A stretch of 64,000 nucleotides of DNA from an uncultured Collinsella sp. (GCA_958352845.1 CATWQC010000001.1:62001-126000), one strand, 5' to 3'; numbered from the stretch's first letter, positions 1 to 8,296 are shown. The notes: generated by a model from the letters alone, not told the origin. Program-made: numbers and translations.

Positions 1-15
1 TACGATGTTGTTCAT
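1..15 (-). CDS. hyfC: Start of a hydrogenase-4 / FHL membrane subunit (partial)
   Basis: Only the first five codons (MNNIV) lie in the window. An ATG at 15..13 is preceded by a strong AAGGAGGGGAG ribosome site in the 12-base gap after hyfB. In formate hydrogenlyase operons the gene after hyfB/hycC normally encodes the second membrane subunit (HyfC/HycD), so the name rests on position only; no domain can be seen. Confidence 0.45.
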
Positions 16-27
16 GCTCTCCCCTCC

Positions 28-2046
28 TTAACCCATTTGCACGGCGAGCACGAGGAACACCACGAGTGCCGCGACGATGTAGCAGATATAGATGCTGTAG
101 TTGCCACCCTCGAGCTTAGTCGCGAGGTCGGCGAGCTTCTCGACGCCCTTATGCGGGGCATCGACGAGAACCTTGTCGGGTACGGGCTCCACAGCCTCGG
201 CCACACCGGTGAGCTTCTGGAAGAAGTGCGCGATGGACCAGCAGACGGCCGTGCAGCGGTCGCGCAGCGTGTAGAGCGGCTGCATAAACCAGGACACCTC
301 GGAGGCAAAGGTCGTGGCCACGACGGGCATATGCTCGTTGGGAGCATAGCCGCATGCCCACGGCTGGGACTTCTGCACCTTGCCGACGGTCTTGAGCTTG
401 CGATAACCGCAGGCAAGACCGACGAGCACCACGAGCGCAATAGCGATCGCGGGCGTGGAGGTGGCAGCGCCGGAGTACTGGTTCATGAGCTCCATGCCCT
501 CGGCGGCAAACACGCCGCCGTACGGATGCAGCACGGACGCGGCGACATCGACCAGCACGGGCGCGATCACGGGAGCGCCAATGCCCAGCACGACGCAGAT
601 GGCCGCGAGCAGGCCCTGCGCGAACACCATGGGGGCGGGAACCTCCTTGGCATTGGCCGCAGCCTCGGAACGGGGCGCGGAGGCAAAGGAGACGCCATAG
701 GCCTTGACGAAGCACGTGACAGCCAGCGCGCCGGTAATGGCAAGCGCGACGGCAGCGAACACGGCCACGATCATGACGGCCTTGTCGCCCTGCATGGCGG
801 CATTAAACAGCGACTGGTAGGTAAACCACTCGGAAACAAAGCCGTTAAAGGGCGGGATGGCCGAGATGGCAAGCGCACCAACGAGGAAGCAGATGGCCGT
901 TGCCGGCATACGACGGAACAGGCCGCCCATCTTCTCCATATTGCGCGTACCCGTGGAGTACAGCAGCGCACCGGCGCCCAAGAACAGCTCGCCCTTAAAC
1001 ATCGCGTGGTTAAACGTGTGGTAGAGGGCGGCCATCAGAGCCAGGACGGCGATACCGACCGAGTTGAGCGCCATGGCGGCCATGGAGGCACCGACGCCGA
1101 GCAGAATGATGCCGATGTTCTCGACGGAGTGATAGGCCAGCAGGCGCTTGATGTCATGCTCCTGCAGGGCGAAGGCCACGCCGAGAACCGACGAGATCGC
1201 ACCGAAGACCATGACCATAAGGCCCCACCAAACCTGAACGCCCGAGGCGGAGAGCAGGTCGAGACCAACCTTGAGGATGCCGAAGATACCGATCTTGATC
1301 ATGCCGCCGGACATGAGGGCCGACACGTTGGACGGCGCCTCGGGATGTGCCTTGGGCAGCCAGCCGTGCAGCGGGATGATACCGGCCTTGGCGCCAAAGC
1401 CAAAGAAGGCGAGCACGAAGCACACGGATGCGACCGCGGGGCTAAACTGCGTAGCGCGGAAATCCGCAAAGGCAAACGAGCCACCGGCGAAGTTGGTCAT
1501 GGTGAGGAAGCTCGCCATGATGAGCACAAAGCCCACGTGTGCGATCACAAAGTAGAGCCAACCGCCGTGGATGGAATTCTCGTTCTCCTCGATCACGACC
1601 AGGAAGTACGAGGTCAGCGACATGAGCTCAAAGGCGACCAGGAACCAAAACACGTTGTCGGCGGTGATGACGAGCATCATGGACGCCACGAAGGTGTTAA
1701 AGAAGAAGCCGGCGCGGCCCTTTTTGCCCGGGTACTCATCAAAGTAGTTGAGACCGTAGATCGAGCCGGCAAACGCGAGCACCGAGATGAGCGCCACGAA
1801 CAGGCCGGACAGCTGGTTGAGCAGCAGCTGGAAATGGGCAAACGGGAAGAACACGATGGTGTCGACCGACGTGACATCGCCCAGCACGGCCTGGATACCG
1901 GCCACAAACGAAAGCACCGCGGCGACGGCGCCGATTAGGCAGCCGGCGGTCTTGGCGGCGTTATCGGCCTTGATCAGCAGAACCGAGGCGAGCGCACCGA
2001 TGCACGAGACGGCAAGCGATGCGATAAACAGCGTCATGCTATCCAT
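28..2046 (-). CDS. hyfB: Hydrogenase-4 / formate hydrogenlyase subunit B, proton-pumping antiporter-like membrane protein
   Basis: The 672-residue, very hydrophobic protein has the NuoL/MrpA-type antiporter fold with about 14-16 predicted membrane spans, and its length equals E. coli HyfB rather than the shorter HycC. Segments such as FELMSLTSYFLV (about residue 140) and the LLAYHSVENIGIILLG helix (about 305-320) match the conserved core with its charged residues in the membrane. The start ATG at 2046 has GGGAG eight bases upstream and overlaps the end of the preceding ferredoxin gene by 8 bases, indicating translational coupling. In the FHL complex this subunit is thought to couple electron flow from formate dehydrogenase to the hydrogenase with ion movement across the membrane. 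HyfB versus HycC is judged on length. Confidence 0.88.
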   Translation of the reverse strand: MDSMTLFIASLAVSCIGALASVLLIKADNAAKTAGCLIGAVAAVLSFVAGIQAVLGDVTSVDTIVFFPFAHFQLLLNQLSGLFVALISVLAFAGSIYGLNYFDEYPGKKGRAGFFFNTFVASMMLVITADNVFWFLVAFELMSLTSYFLVVIEENENSIHGGWLYFVIAHVGFVLIMASFLTMTNFAGGSFAFADFRATQFSPAVASVCFVLAFFGFGAKAGIIPLHGWLPKAHPEAPSNVSALMSGGMIKIGIFGILKVGLDLLSASGVQVWWGLMVMVFGAISSVLGVAFALQEHDIKRLLAYHSVENIGIILLGVGASMAAMALNSVGIAVLALMAALYHTFNHAMFKGELFLGAGALLYSTGTRNMEKMGGLFRRMPATAICFLVGALAISAIPPFNGFVSEWFTYQSLFNAAMQGDKAVMIVAVFAAVALAITGALAVTCFVKAYGVSFASAPRSEAAANAKEVPAPMVFAQGLLAAICVVLGIGAPVIAPVLVDVAASVLHPYGGVFAAEGMELMNQYSGAATSTPAIAIALVVLVGLACGYRKLKTVGKVQKSQPWACGYAPNEHMPVVATTFASEVSWFMQPLYTLRDRCTAVCWSIAHFFQKLTGVAEAVEPVPDKVLVDAPHKGVEKLADLATKLEGGNYSIYICYIVAALVVFLVLAVQMG

Positions 2047-2656
2047 TGTTTACGCTCCCTTCTGCTTTCTCGGACAGGCCCTGGGCCACAGCGGTAACGT
2101 CGACGACCGGACCGTTTTCGATCGAGCGCAGGCGCTTGGCCTCGTCGAGCTCGCGATCGGCCGCGCCACCCATGACGGTCAGCGCCTTGGTAGGGCACGC
2201 CGCCACACAATGCGGGCCGTCCGGATCGAATGCGCACAGGTCGCACTTGACAGCGCAGGTGTACTGACCAGGAACCCACGTAAGCAGGCTGCTCAGGGAC
2301 TTAGGATACGAAGGCGTCGGGTCGCACATGCCTGCGACACCGGCGATAGACGTGCCATCGGGATGGATGGCTCCGAAGGGGCACGCGATGGCGCACAGCC
2401 TGCACCCGATGCACTCCTGCTCCTTGACGTGGATGCGATCGCCATCGTGCTCGATGGCATTCACCGGGCAAACCTCGGCGCAGGGGGCACCCTCGCAATG
2501 GTGGCAGGCAAGGGCGGCCGAAATACCGCCGGTCTTCACGAGCGCCAAGCGCGGTGTATCCTGAAGACCCTGCATCCGGTGGGCGTCGGCACAGGCGGAC
2601 TGGCATGTTCCGCAGCCGATGCACCTCTCCGGGTTGATGTCGATGAAGCGGTTCAT
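2039..2656 (-). CDS. hyfA: HyfA/HycB-type 4Fe-4S electron carrier of formate hydrogenlyase
   Basis: About 205 residues with four ferredoxin-type cysteine clusters: CIGCGTCQSAC near the N-terminus, CHHCEGAPCAEVC, CIGCRLCAIAC, and a last set in CDLCAFDPDGPHCVAAC. This is the pattern of the small Fe-S subunits (HycB, HyfA, HydN) that carry electrons from FdhF to the hydrogenase. I chose ATG at 2656 over the GTG at 2662 because GAAAGGAAG sits at normal distance only from the ATG. The gene lies between fdhF and hyfB and overlaps hyfB by 8 bases. HyfA versus HycB cannot be settled from the sequence alone. Confidence 0.85.
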   Translation of the reverse strand: MNRFIDINPERCIGCGTCQSACADAHRMQGLQDTPRLALVKTGGISAALACHHCEGAPCAEVCPVNAIEHDGDRIHVKEQECIGCRLCAIACPFGAIHPDGTSIAGVAGMCDPTPSYPKSLSSLLTWVPGQYTCAVKCDLCAFDPDGPHCVAACPTKALTVMGGAADRELDEAKRLRSIENGPVVDVTAVAQGLSEKAEGSVNNG

Positions 2657-2678
2657 CCCCACTTCCTTTCAAAATAAC

Positions 2679-2713
2679 GGGCCGGGCTCCCGAACGTACG
2701 GGACGCCCGGCCC
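2679..2713 (-). terminator. GC-rich hairpin between fdhF and hyfA
   Basis: Nine-base arms GGGCCGGGC and GCCCGGCCC enclose a second small inverted repeat (TCCCG / CGGGA). On the minus strand the hairpin is followed by GTTATTTT, a weak U-tract. It could be a partial terminator or mRNA-stabilising stem that lowers hyf expression relative to fdhF. Confidence 0.5.
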
Positions 2714-2734
2714 AAAAAGCCAACGAGAACGGGA

Positions 2735-4957
2735 CTACACGATTTGGTTCACATGCGTCTCGTCATCGAACTTGGCGGCGCCGGGCTCAACGTCCTGGGG
2801 AGCGGCGGCGTCCACCAGAGCCTGCTTGAGCTCGGTGTACTGACGCTCCACCTCGCCCTCAGCCCAGACCTGGTCGGCGATAGCGTCGACCTGGCAGGCG
2901 GAGAACTTGTCCTCGGGCGTATGCGAGACCGGGTCGACCTTGTGAATGGTCAGCTCGTTGCACTTGCCGATCCACCACTGGTAGGTCATATAGACCGTGC
3001 CCTTGTTGATGCGGTCGCTCACGTCGGCGCGGCTGTATACCTGGCCACGGCGGCTGTGAATCGAGACGATGTCGCCGTTCTTGATGCCGCGTGCCTCGGC
3101 GTCCGCGGGATTCATGCGGACAAAGCCGGGCTCGTCGGCGAGCAGCGCCAGCGTCTTGCAGTTGCCAGTCATCGAGCGGCAGCTGTAGTGACCGACCTCG
3201 CGAACGGTGCACAGAATGAGCGGGTACTCATCGTCGGGAAGCTCGGAGGGCGCCTCCCAGTCGTGCGCCATCAGGTTGGCGCGGCCGTCCTTGGTGGTGA
3301 ACTTGCCACCAGCGAACATGTCGGGCGTACCGTGGTCGTTCACATCGGTGCTCTTGACCGGCCACTGGGCGTAACCGCCCTCGGGAGCCATCTTCTCGTA
3401 GGTTGCGCCCACAAAGTTGGGGCACAGGCTGATGCACTCGTTCCAGATCTGCTCGGTGTTGTCGTAGTGCATGGGGTAACCCATACGCGTAGACAGGTCC
3501 GCGAAGATCTCCCAGTCGTGACGGCACTCGCCCTTGGGCGGAACGGCCGCGTCAAAGTGCTGGAAGCTACGGTCGGATGCGGTAAAGACACCCTCGTGCT
3601 CGCCCCAAGAGGTGGCAGGCAGGATGACGTCGGCGAGCATGGTCGTCTGCGTCATAAAGATGTCCTGGCAAATGAACAGATCCAGCTCGGAGAGCGTCTT
3701 GCGCATACCGGCCGAATCGGGCTCGGTCTGCACCGGGTCCTCGCCGTAGTTGTAGAAGCAGTGCACCTTGCCCTCGTCGACCAGATGGCCCAGGTCGGTG
3801 AGCTTGTAGCCCTCCTCGAGCGGGAGCTTTTCCTCGGGCACGCCCCAAGCCTTGGCAAACTTGGCACGCACAGCCGGGTCGGTGACCTTCTGGTAGCCAG
3901 GGTACAGGTTGGGCAGCATGCCCATATCGCAGGAGCCCTGGACGTTGTTCTGACCACGCACGGGCGCGAGGCCGGAATTGGGTTTGCCGATCTGGCCGGC
4001 AACGCAGGCGATGGAGGCGATGGTGTGCACCGTCTTCAGGTTCTGCTTCTGCTGGCATACGCCCATGCCCCAGCCAATGATGGCAGAGGGCTTCGCCGTG
4101 GCGTACATCTCGGCAGCTTGGTGGATCAACGCGGGCTCGACACCCGTGATGTCCTGTACGGATTCGGGAGTGTAGTTCTTGATGGTCTCCCACCACTCGT
4201 CAAAGCCGTTCGTGTGCTCGGCGACGAATTCCTTGTCGTAGAGGCCATCGTTGACCAAGCAGTTGGCAAAGGCGTTGAGGAACGCAACGTTGCAACCGTT
4301 CTTGATCGGAAGGTAGAGATCGGCGATACGCGCGGTTTCGATATGGCGCGGATCGGCGACGATGATCTTGCAACCCTTTTCTTTGGCTCGCACGATACGC
4401 CTTGCGACGATGGGGTGCGAATCGGCAGGGTTATAGCCGAAGAGGAAAATGCAGCCCGCATCCTCCATACCGGGGATGGAGCATGACATGCAACCTGAAC
4501 CAACCGTGTCCATCAGACCGAGGACAGTAGGGCCGTGTCAAGTACGGGCGCAGTTGTCCACGCTGTGGGTGCCGATGCACGCACGCGTAAACTTCTGCAT
4601 GACGTAGTTCGCCTCATTGCCGCCGCCTCGCGAAGAGCCGGTGGTCATGACAGCGTTAGGACCATATTCGTCAATTATGGCCTGCATCTTAGATGCGGTG
4701 AAATCCAGTGCCTCGTCCCAGCTTACGCGCTCAAGATCCGCGCCCTTAGTGCGGCGGATCATCGGGTGCAGTACGCGAGGAGTCAAGATCTTGGTGTCGT
4801 TGATGAAGTCGTAGCCGCTCATGCCCTTAAGGCACAGCTCGCTCTGGTTGGTGATGCCGTTGAGCGGTTCGGTGCCCACGACCTGGCCGTTTTGGACCAG
4901 GAGGTTAAACTGGCAACCGGCGCCGCAGTACGGGCAGATCACTTTATGCTTCTCCAT
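2735..4957 (-). CDS. fdhF: Formate dehydrogenase H, selenocysteine-containing molybdoenzyme
   Basis: FdhF oxidises formate to CO2 at a Mo-bis-MGD centre with one [4Fe-4S] cluster and passes electrons to the hydrogenase. Conventional translation splits it at the TGA at 4540..4538, but reading TGA as selenocysteine gives one 740-residue protein. That codon is residue 140, the same position as Sec140 in E. coli FdhF, in the context CARTUHGPTV. Upstream, CPYCGAGCQ (residues 8-16) is the Fe-S ligand motif; downstream, FGYNPADSHPIVA, PVRGQNNVQG and REVGHYSCRSMTGNC are FdhF signatures. The start ATG at 4957 has AAGGAGG at good spacing. The gene lies in an FHL operon between two Fe-S carrier genes. 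A SECIS-type hairpin follows the TGA. Confidence 0.95.
4507..4540 (-). promoter_or_regulatory. Bacterial SECIS element and Sec codon of fdhF
   Basis: The UGA codon is 4540..4538. Eleven bases later a 5-bp stem (TGTCC at 4526-4522, GGACA at 4511-4507) encloses the loop TCGGTCTGAT, which contains the GGUCU motif recognised by SelB in E. coli fdhF. Spacing and loop motif match the E. coli element as I know it. Confidence 0.85.
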
Positions 4958-5033
4958 GACACCCTCCTTCCTTTCTCTGCTACCGATTAATCGGTACGTA
5001 TTTGACAATCGTTGGGCCTGTATGGCCGCCCGG

Positions 5034-5552
5034 CTACGCCTCGTTTTCGATGGTGGCACGGGCACGCTCGGCAGTCAGTTCTGCCAGGCGCTCCTCGTCT
5101 ACCAAGGTGAGGCCCTTGGTCGGGCACGCCTCGGCACACGCCGGACCGCCGGGACGGTCCACGCACAGGTCGCACTTGAGCACGAAGCTCTTGGTCTGCG
5201 AACCCACGCGCACGTCGCCCATCAAGACGGGGACCTGCGTGGTCGCCACACTCACGGCGCCAAAGGGGCAGGCCATGACGCAGCTCTTGCAGCCGATGCA
5301 GTTGTCCTCGTTGACGCCGATGCGATGGTTCTTTGGATCAAAGAACAAGGCACCCGTGGGGCAGGCCTTGGCGCACGGAGCGTCCTCGCAGTGGTGACAT
5401 GCCACCGGCGCGGAAATCTCGTAGGTGCGCGTTACGCGCAAGCGAGGTGCGGCGATGTTGCCGGGAATATCGTGTGCCTCGATGCACGCCGCCATACAGG
5501 TTTGGCACCCAATGCAGCGTGAAGAATCAGCCACGACTCGTTTATTGCCCAT
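5034..5552 (-). CDS. hydN: HydN-like four-cluster ferredoxin protein, first gene of the FHL operon
   Basis: The 172-residue protein carries four cysteine clusters (CIGCQTCMAAC, CHHCEDAPCAKAC, CIGCKSCVMAC, and CDLCVDRPGGPACAEAC), as in HydN/HycB electron-transfer subunits. It likely shuttles electrons from FdhF, whose gene starts 76 bases downstream. I chose the ATG at 5552 (MGNKRVV) because AGGAGG lies 11 bases upstream and the first cluster follows at the usual distance. A longer form from a GTG at 5660 with its own GGAGGA is possible but would add 36 residues without cysteines. It is the second such protein of this operon (compare the one ending at 2039). Confidence 0.85.
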   Translation of the reverse strand: MGNKRVVADSSRCIGCQTCMAACIEAHDIPGNIAAPRLRVTRTYEISAPVACHHCEDAPCAKACPTGALFFDPKNHRIGVNEDNCIGCKSCVMACPFGAVSVATTQVPVLMGDVRVGSQTKSFVLKCDLCVDRPGGPACAEACPTKGLTLVDEERLAELTAERARATIENEA

Positions 5553-5882
5553 GTTGTTCACTCCCTCCTGAATCCCATGCCGGAGAGACCCTGCCGACGT
5601 TGCCCCGGACCGCCCGTGGTCCGGCATCGGCGTATCGAGTGCATGCGGCGAAACAGGCACTTCGATAGAATTCCTCCAACGATATACAGGTTAAATATAC
5701 GCAGTTGCAGGGGGCAAACTTGAGCATAGGCCCTGCAATACGGGTGTATTGCAGGGGTTTTGGCAGGTTGGAATTATTCTCTAGAAGCTATAAAGGTGAG
5801 TGTATTACATGCGTACGCCTCAGAGATTTTTACGCGCTCTCATTTTAGATGTACTACGCTTGTATTCAAGTTAATGGTTATT
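5553..5882. other. Intergenic control region between the FHL operon and the toxin-antitoxin pair
   Basis: About 330 bases without a supported gene between divergent operons. It holds the 11-bp inverted repeat at 5731-5756 with an extra TTGCAGGG copy at 5705-5712, several AT-rich possible -10 boxes for the minus strand (for example TATATT within 5690-5700), and on the plus strand CTTG-TATT-CAAG at 5859-5870, which resembles the half-sites of the TA operator. No clear sigma-54 box (TGGCAC-N5-TTGC) was found for the FHL operon. Confidence 0.5.
5731..5756. promoter_or_regulatory. 11-bp perfect inverted repeat upstream of hydN-fdhF (operator candidate)
   Basis: CCCTGCAATAC and GTATTGCAGGG are separated by GGGT. 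The core TTGCAGGG occurs again at 5705-5712. The repeat lies about 180 bases upstream of the hydN start and has only a short T-run, so a regulator site (formate, molybdate or redox) is at least as likely as a terminator. Confidence 0.5.
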
Positions 5883-5924
5883 TACTTGAGCGAAATAAAG
5901 TAATCGTTATAAGATGCTCAAGTA
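5883..5924 (+). promoter_or_regulatory. Promoter and palindromic operator of the toxin-antitoxin operon
   Basis: A -35-like TTGAGC (5886-5891) and a -10-like TATAAG (5908-5913) are 16 bases apart. The 9-bp arms TACTTGAGC (5883-5891) and GCTCAAGTA (5916-5924) flank the -10 box exactly. Ribbon-helix-helix antitoxins usually repress their own operon from such repeats. Confidence 0.6.
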
Positions 5925-5979
5925 TCGGCACATGCCGCATTTGACCGACTATATTGCACGCTCATTAAGGGGGCCAGTG

Positions 5980-6303
5980 ATGTCATCGACTCAAAAACGA
6001 GCCATCCTGCAGGTGCGCATTCGCGAGGAAGACAAGCAGCATGCCGAACATCTCTACGACGCCATGGGCACATCGCTCGCCGAGGCCGTCCGTCTATTTG
6101 TCGCGCAGAGCATTTTGATGCGCAAGCTCCCCTTTCAGCCGGTCGCCGTGCGCTCAAAGGACGGCACCGCCGCCTATGGATCGCTCAAAGCATACGGTGA
6201 CCCCAATCGCCGCTCCGAGGAGCGCAATGCCTGGATTGAATACCTTGCCACAGAAAGCGACGATTCGATTTTGGGTCCCGAGGAAGTAGATATCCATGAG
6301 TAG
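5980..6303 (+). CDS. RelB/DinJ-family antitoxin
   Basis: The 107-residue protein begins with a ribbon-helix-helix domain: the strand AILQVRIREEDK, the helix QHAEHLYDAMG, then SLAEAVRLFVAQ followed by LPF, the typical RelB/DinJ ending. The acidic C-terminal half probably wraps the toxin. The start at 5980 has AAGGGGG upstream; an in-frame ATG at 5914 is less likely because it lies within the promoter. It overlaps the downstream PIN gene by 8 bases, the usual antitoxin-first arrangement. RelB/DinJ proteins are normally paired with RelE/YafQ toxins, so the PIN partner is unusual. Confidence 0.8.
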   Translation: MSSTQKRAILQVRIREEDKQHAEHLYDAMGTSLAEAVRLFVAQSILMRKLPFQPVAVRSKDGTAAYGSLKAYGDPNRRSEERNAWIEYLATESDDSILGPEEVDIHE

Positions 6304-6772
6304 CACCATCATCGACGAGACCGTCATCCTACGCTACCTGCTTGACGACGACGAAGTCCTGTCACCGCGCGCCGCCAAGGTCATCGCCACGCGCACCGCT
6401 CGTGTCTATCCCGAAATCATCACGCGCGTCGTGGTCACGCTGCGCGACGTCTATAAGGTTCCCCGCGTTGAGATTGCTGCGGCCATGAAAAGGCTGCTCG
6501 ATGACGTCATGGTCGACGAGCCCACCGTTGTCGCCCTTGCCGTCAAGCTCTTTGGCAAGACCCATATGGACTTTACCGACTGCCTCCTCGCAGCCCGAAC
6601 CGCCATCTATAACGACGACGTCGTGAGCTTTGGCAAGCCCATCATCCAAGGCATGATCGATTACCGCCGCAAGTGCCAAACCGCCGCCGACGCCCGCGAC
6701 CGCGCCGCCGAAGCCCGCAGCCGAAGCACCGACTCCACCATCGACAAGCTCCGCCACCGCCCCCGCAGCTAA
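6296..6772 (+). CDS. PIN-domain protein, probable VapC-type toxin with altered active site
   Basis: The 158-residue protein starts with TIIDETVILRYLLDDDE, the first strand and helix of PIN-domain RNases (usual form DTNVILRYLL), and contains MDFTDCLLAA (usual form DFADALLAA) and VVSFGKPI where active PIN domains have an FD motif. The first acidic residue and the central DFTD are kept, but the usual last aspartate is glycine (FGK), so cleavage activity is uncertain. A charged tail rich in Arg, Asp and Ser follows residue about 125. It overlaps the antitoxin gene by 8 bases and ends just before a long palindrome. Confidence 0.72.
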   Translation: MSSTIIDETVILRYLLDDDEVLSPRAAKVIATRTARVYPEIITRVVVTLRDVYKVPRVEIAAAMKRLLDDVMVDEPTVVALAVKLFGKTHMDFTDCLLAARTAIYNDDVVSFGKPIIQGMIDYRRKCQTAADARDRAAEARSRSTDSTIDKLRHRPRS

Positions 6773-6785
6773 CCCCATCCCCACC

Positions 6786-6856
6786 TAAGTTGCGGTGAAA
6801 TACGGACTGTTTTATGCCTTTAAAGGCCTCAACAGTCCGCATTTCACCGCAACTTA
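6786..6856. repeat. Long palindrome A (TTGCGGTG family)
   Basis: Arms of 26 bases (TAAGTTGCGGTGAAAT onward at 6786-6811, reverse complement at 6831-6856) with one mismatch and a 19-base loop. It sits exactly between the convergent ends of the PIN gene and the gene ending at 6883, so it may act as a two-way terminator. Closely related copies occur at 8070, 25176, 33743, 45999 and 49969. Confidence 0.85.
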
Positions 6857-6882
6857 TTGAAGGTGGACCGCGAACGATTTCG

Positions 6883-7905
6883 CTATCGGGATTCGGCGTA
6901 GGGTTTTGTTGTCGGAATGCCGTAGCCGCGAATCATGGCACCGAACGATTCTACGTCGTAGGTGTCCGAGAGTTTGAAATGAATGACGTTGTGGCCCATG
7001 GAGCGAAGGTTCGCGTCGCGCATGAGGGCCGCTCGATACATTTTTGCCGCCGCCCGCTCTGGATCATTTTGAGCCTCGTCTTCAAACTTGCCTAGCCCAT
7101 GCAGCTCTGCCAGCGTCCATGAGCCGTCTGGCATCTGCCAGCCATAATCTGCTAGATAATAGCCAGCGTTTCCCGGTCGCGTTATCTCAACTTGAAGCTC
7201 GGGCGCGGCAACCCCAGCGAGAATCATCGCTGCTCTCGCCTCAGACTCGCCGCCATTGTCTGACCTGCCGTCCATATACTCAAAAACGTCAAAAGCACGC
7301 GCGATGCCATGCAACCCTCGGCAATTTGCCTGGGCATATGCTCGCAGCTCTTCGCGTTCGACATCGTACTCACGGGCCAAGCCATCGACATAGCCCAGCG
7401 CATAGCGAAAGGCGCTCGTTCGAGCGATATCAACAACCGTTCGACACGGATCCGTCAGTGTAAACAGACCTAGCCGCCACACTTCGCCCGCCCGCCAGCG
7501 CTTGTATTCAACGAACTCATACTTATCACGCCTTGTAGACCGTGGCAGCAGTACTTGCACTTTATCCAGAAGCGTATACGCCGAGCCGATGCCGTAGAGC
7601 AGCGCTGCTGTCGCTCCGCAAAACACAGCATCCGGTTCAACGACCGCAATAGCGGATGCCAGCTGAAAGATACGATCTTCAACCCCAAGATTATTCCAAT
7701 AGACCGGATCCGCATATACATGGTTGTAAAGACGAAGCATGAGCTCTTCCTGCATAAGCTCGCGCGCACGGCGTTCATCCCAAGGATCAATTGTTATAAG
7801 CAGCTGTCCATCTTGATGAATTCCAACGGCCGAGAATAGCATCCTTGCATAGGACTGCGGAAAATGTTTGCCTTTATCGAGCATGGCCAACCCCATAACC
7901 ATCAC
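6883..7905 (-). CDS. AbiEi-like protein with a PD-(D/E)XK (DUF559-like) nuclease-fold domain
   Basis: About 333-340 residues. The N-terminal half (YARMLFSAVGIHQDGQLL, LYNHVYADPVYWNN, AVFCGATAALLYGI) resembles actinobacterial AbiEi-type type IV antitoxin proteins. The C-terminal half has GGESEARAAMIL, then YLADYGW and LAELHGLGKF, which fits the E...D...ExxxxK skeleton of VSR/DUF559 nuclease folds. No AbiEii toxin gene adjoins it, so the role is unknown. Start is unclear: a run of in-frame GTG/ATG codons lies at 7905-7884; ATG at 7884 has GGGG six bases upstream. The gene has less extreme codon bias than its neighbours and is bracketed by near-identical palindromes at 6786 and 8070. Confidence 0.6.
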   Translation of the reverse strand: MMVMGLAMLDKGKHFPQSYARMLFSAVGIHQDGQLLITIDPWDERRARELMQEELMLRLYNHVYADPVYWNNLGVEDRIFQLASAIAVVEPDAVFCGATAALLYGIGSAYTLLDKVQVLLPRSTRRDKYEFVEYKRWRAGEVWRLGLFTLTDPCRTVVDIARTSAFRYALGYVDGLAREYDVEREELRAYAQANCRGLHGIARAFDVFEYMDGRSDNGGESEARAAMILAGVAAPELQVEITRPGNAGYYLADYGWQMPDGSWTLAELHGLGKFEDEAQNDPERAAAKMYRAALMRDANLRSMGHNVIHFKLSDTYDVESFGAMIRGYGIPTTKPYAESR

Positions 7906-8069
7906 GGCGGAGAGAATACCATTACGCTATCGCATGCTTCCGTCCGCAGGCCTTGCCAAAAGCTGACCAAAAGCTTGACGTCGCAGGTCAGAGCTTCAAA
8001 AAATATTTCCACTCTCGGTAGACGGTCGCTACGATCCTCCCAACGGCATCAAAATCCAACCTTACAAAT

Positions 8070-8136
8070 AGTTGCGGTGAAATACGGACTACATGGGCCA
8101 TAAAAGCCGAAAAACAGTCCGTATTTCACCGCAACT
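8070..8136. repeat. Long palindrome B (TTGCGGTG family)
   Basis: Perfect 21-bp arms (8070-8090 and 8116-8136; arm begins AGTTGCGGTGAAATACGG) with a 25-base loop. The arm sequence is almost identical to palindrome A 1.3 kb away. It lies in the 310-base gap upstream of the AbiEi-like gene; I see nothing else with clear structure in that gap apart from possible promoter sequence. Confidence 0.85.
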
Positions 8137-8216
8137 TAGGAGGGGATGTGGGGTCCCGGCATGTATATGAAAATGGCTCTGGTCCCAAAAGGAATCAGAG
8201 CCATTCATCTATCTTA

Positions 8217-8290
8217 TGGAGCGGGCGACGGGAATCGAACCCGCGTCATCAGCTTGGAAGGCTGGGGTTCTACCATTGAACTACGCCCGC
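8217..8290 (-). tRNA. tRNA-Gly (anticodon TCC)
   Basis: The minus strand folds as a cloverleaf: acceptor GCGGGCG paired with CGCCCGC, D-arm with AATGGTAGA, anticodon loop CTTCCAA giving TCC, and T-arm GGGTTCGATTCCC. Discriminator T and an encoded CCA end follow at 8220-8217. Confidence 0.95.
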
Positions 8291-8296
8291 AAGATA

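Noticed and set aside
37..1938. 633-codon plus-strand open frame opposite hyfB
   Set aside because: Antisense artefact of GC-rich codon bias; no ribosome site, and its translation is rich in His, Gly and Arg with no family pattern.
2744..4486. 580-codon plus-strand open frame opposite fdhF
   Set aside because: Shadow of fdhF codon usage; no motif.
4538..4540. fdhF as a frameshifted or truncated pseudogene
   Set aside because: The stop is an in-frame UGA at the known Sec position with a SECIS hairpin; both halves are fully conserved.
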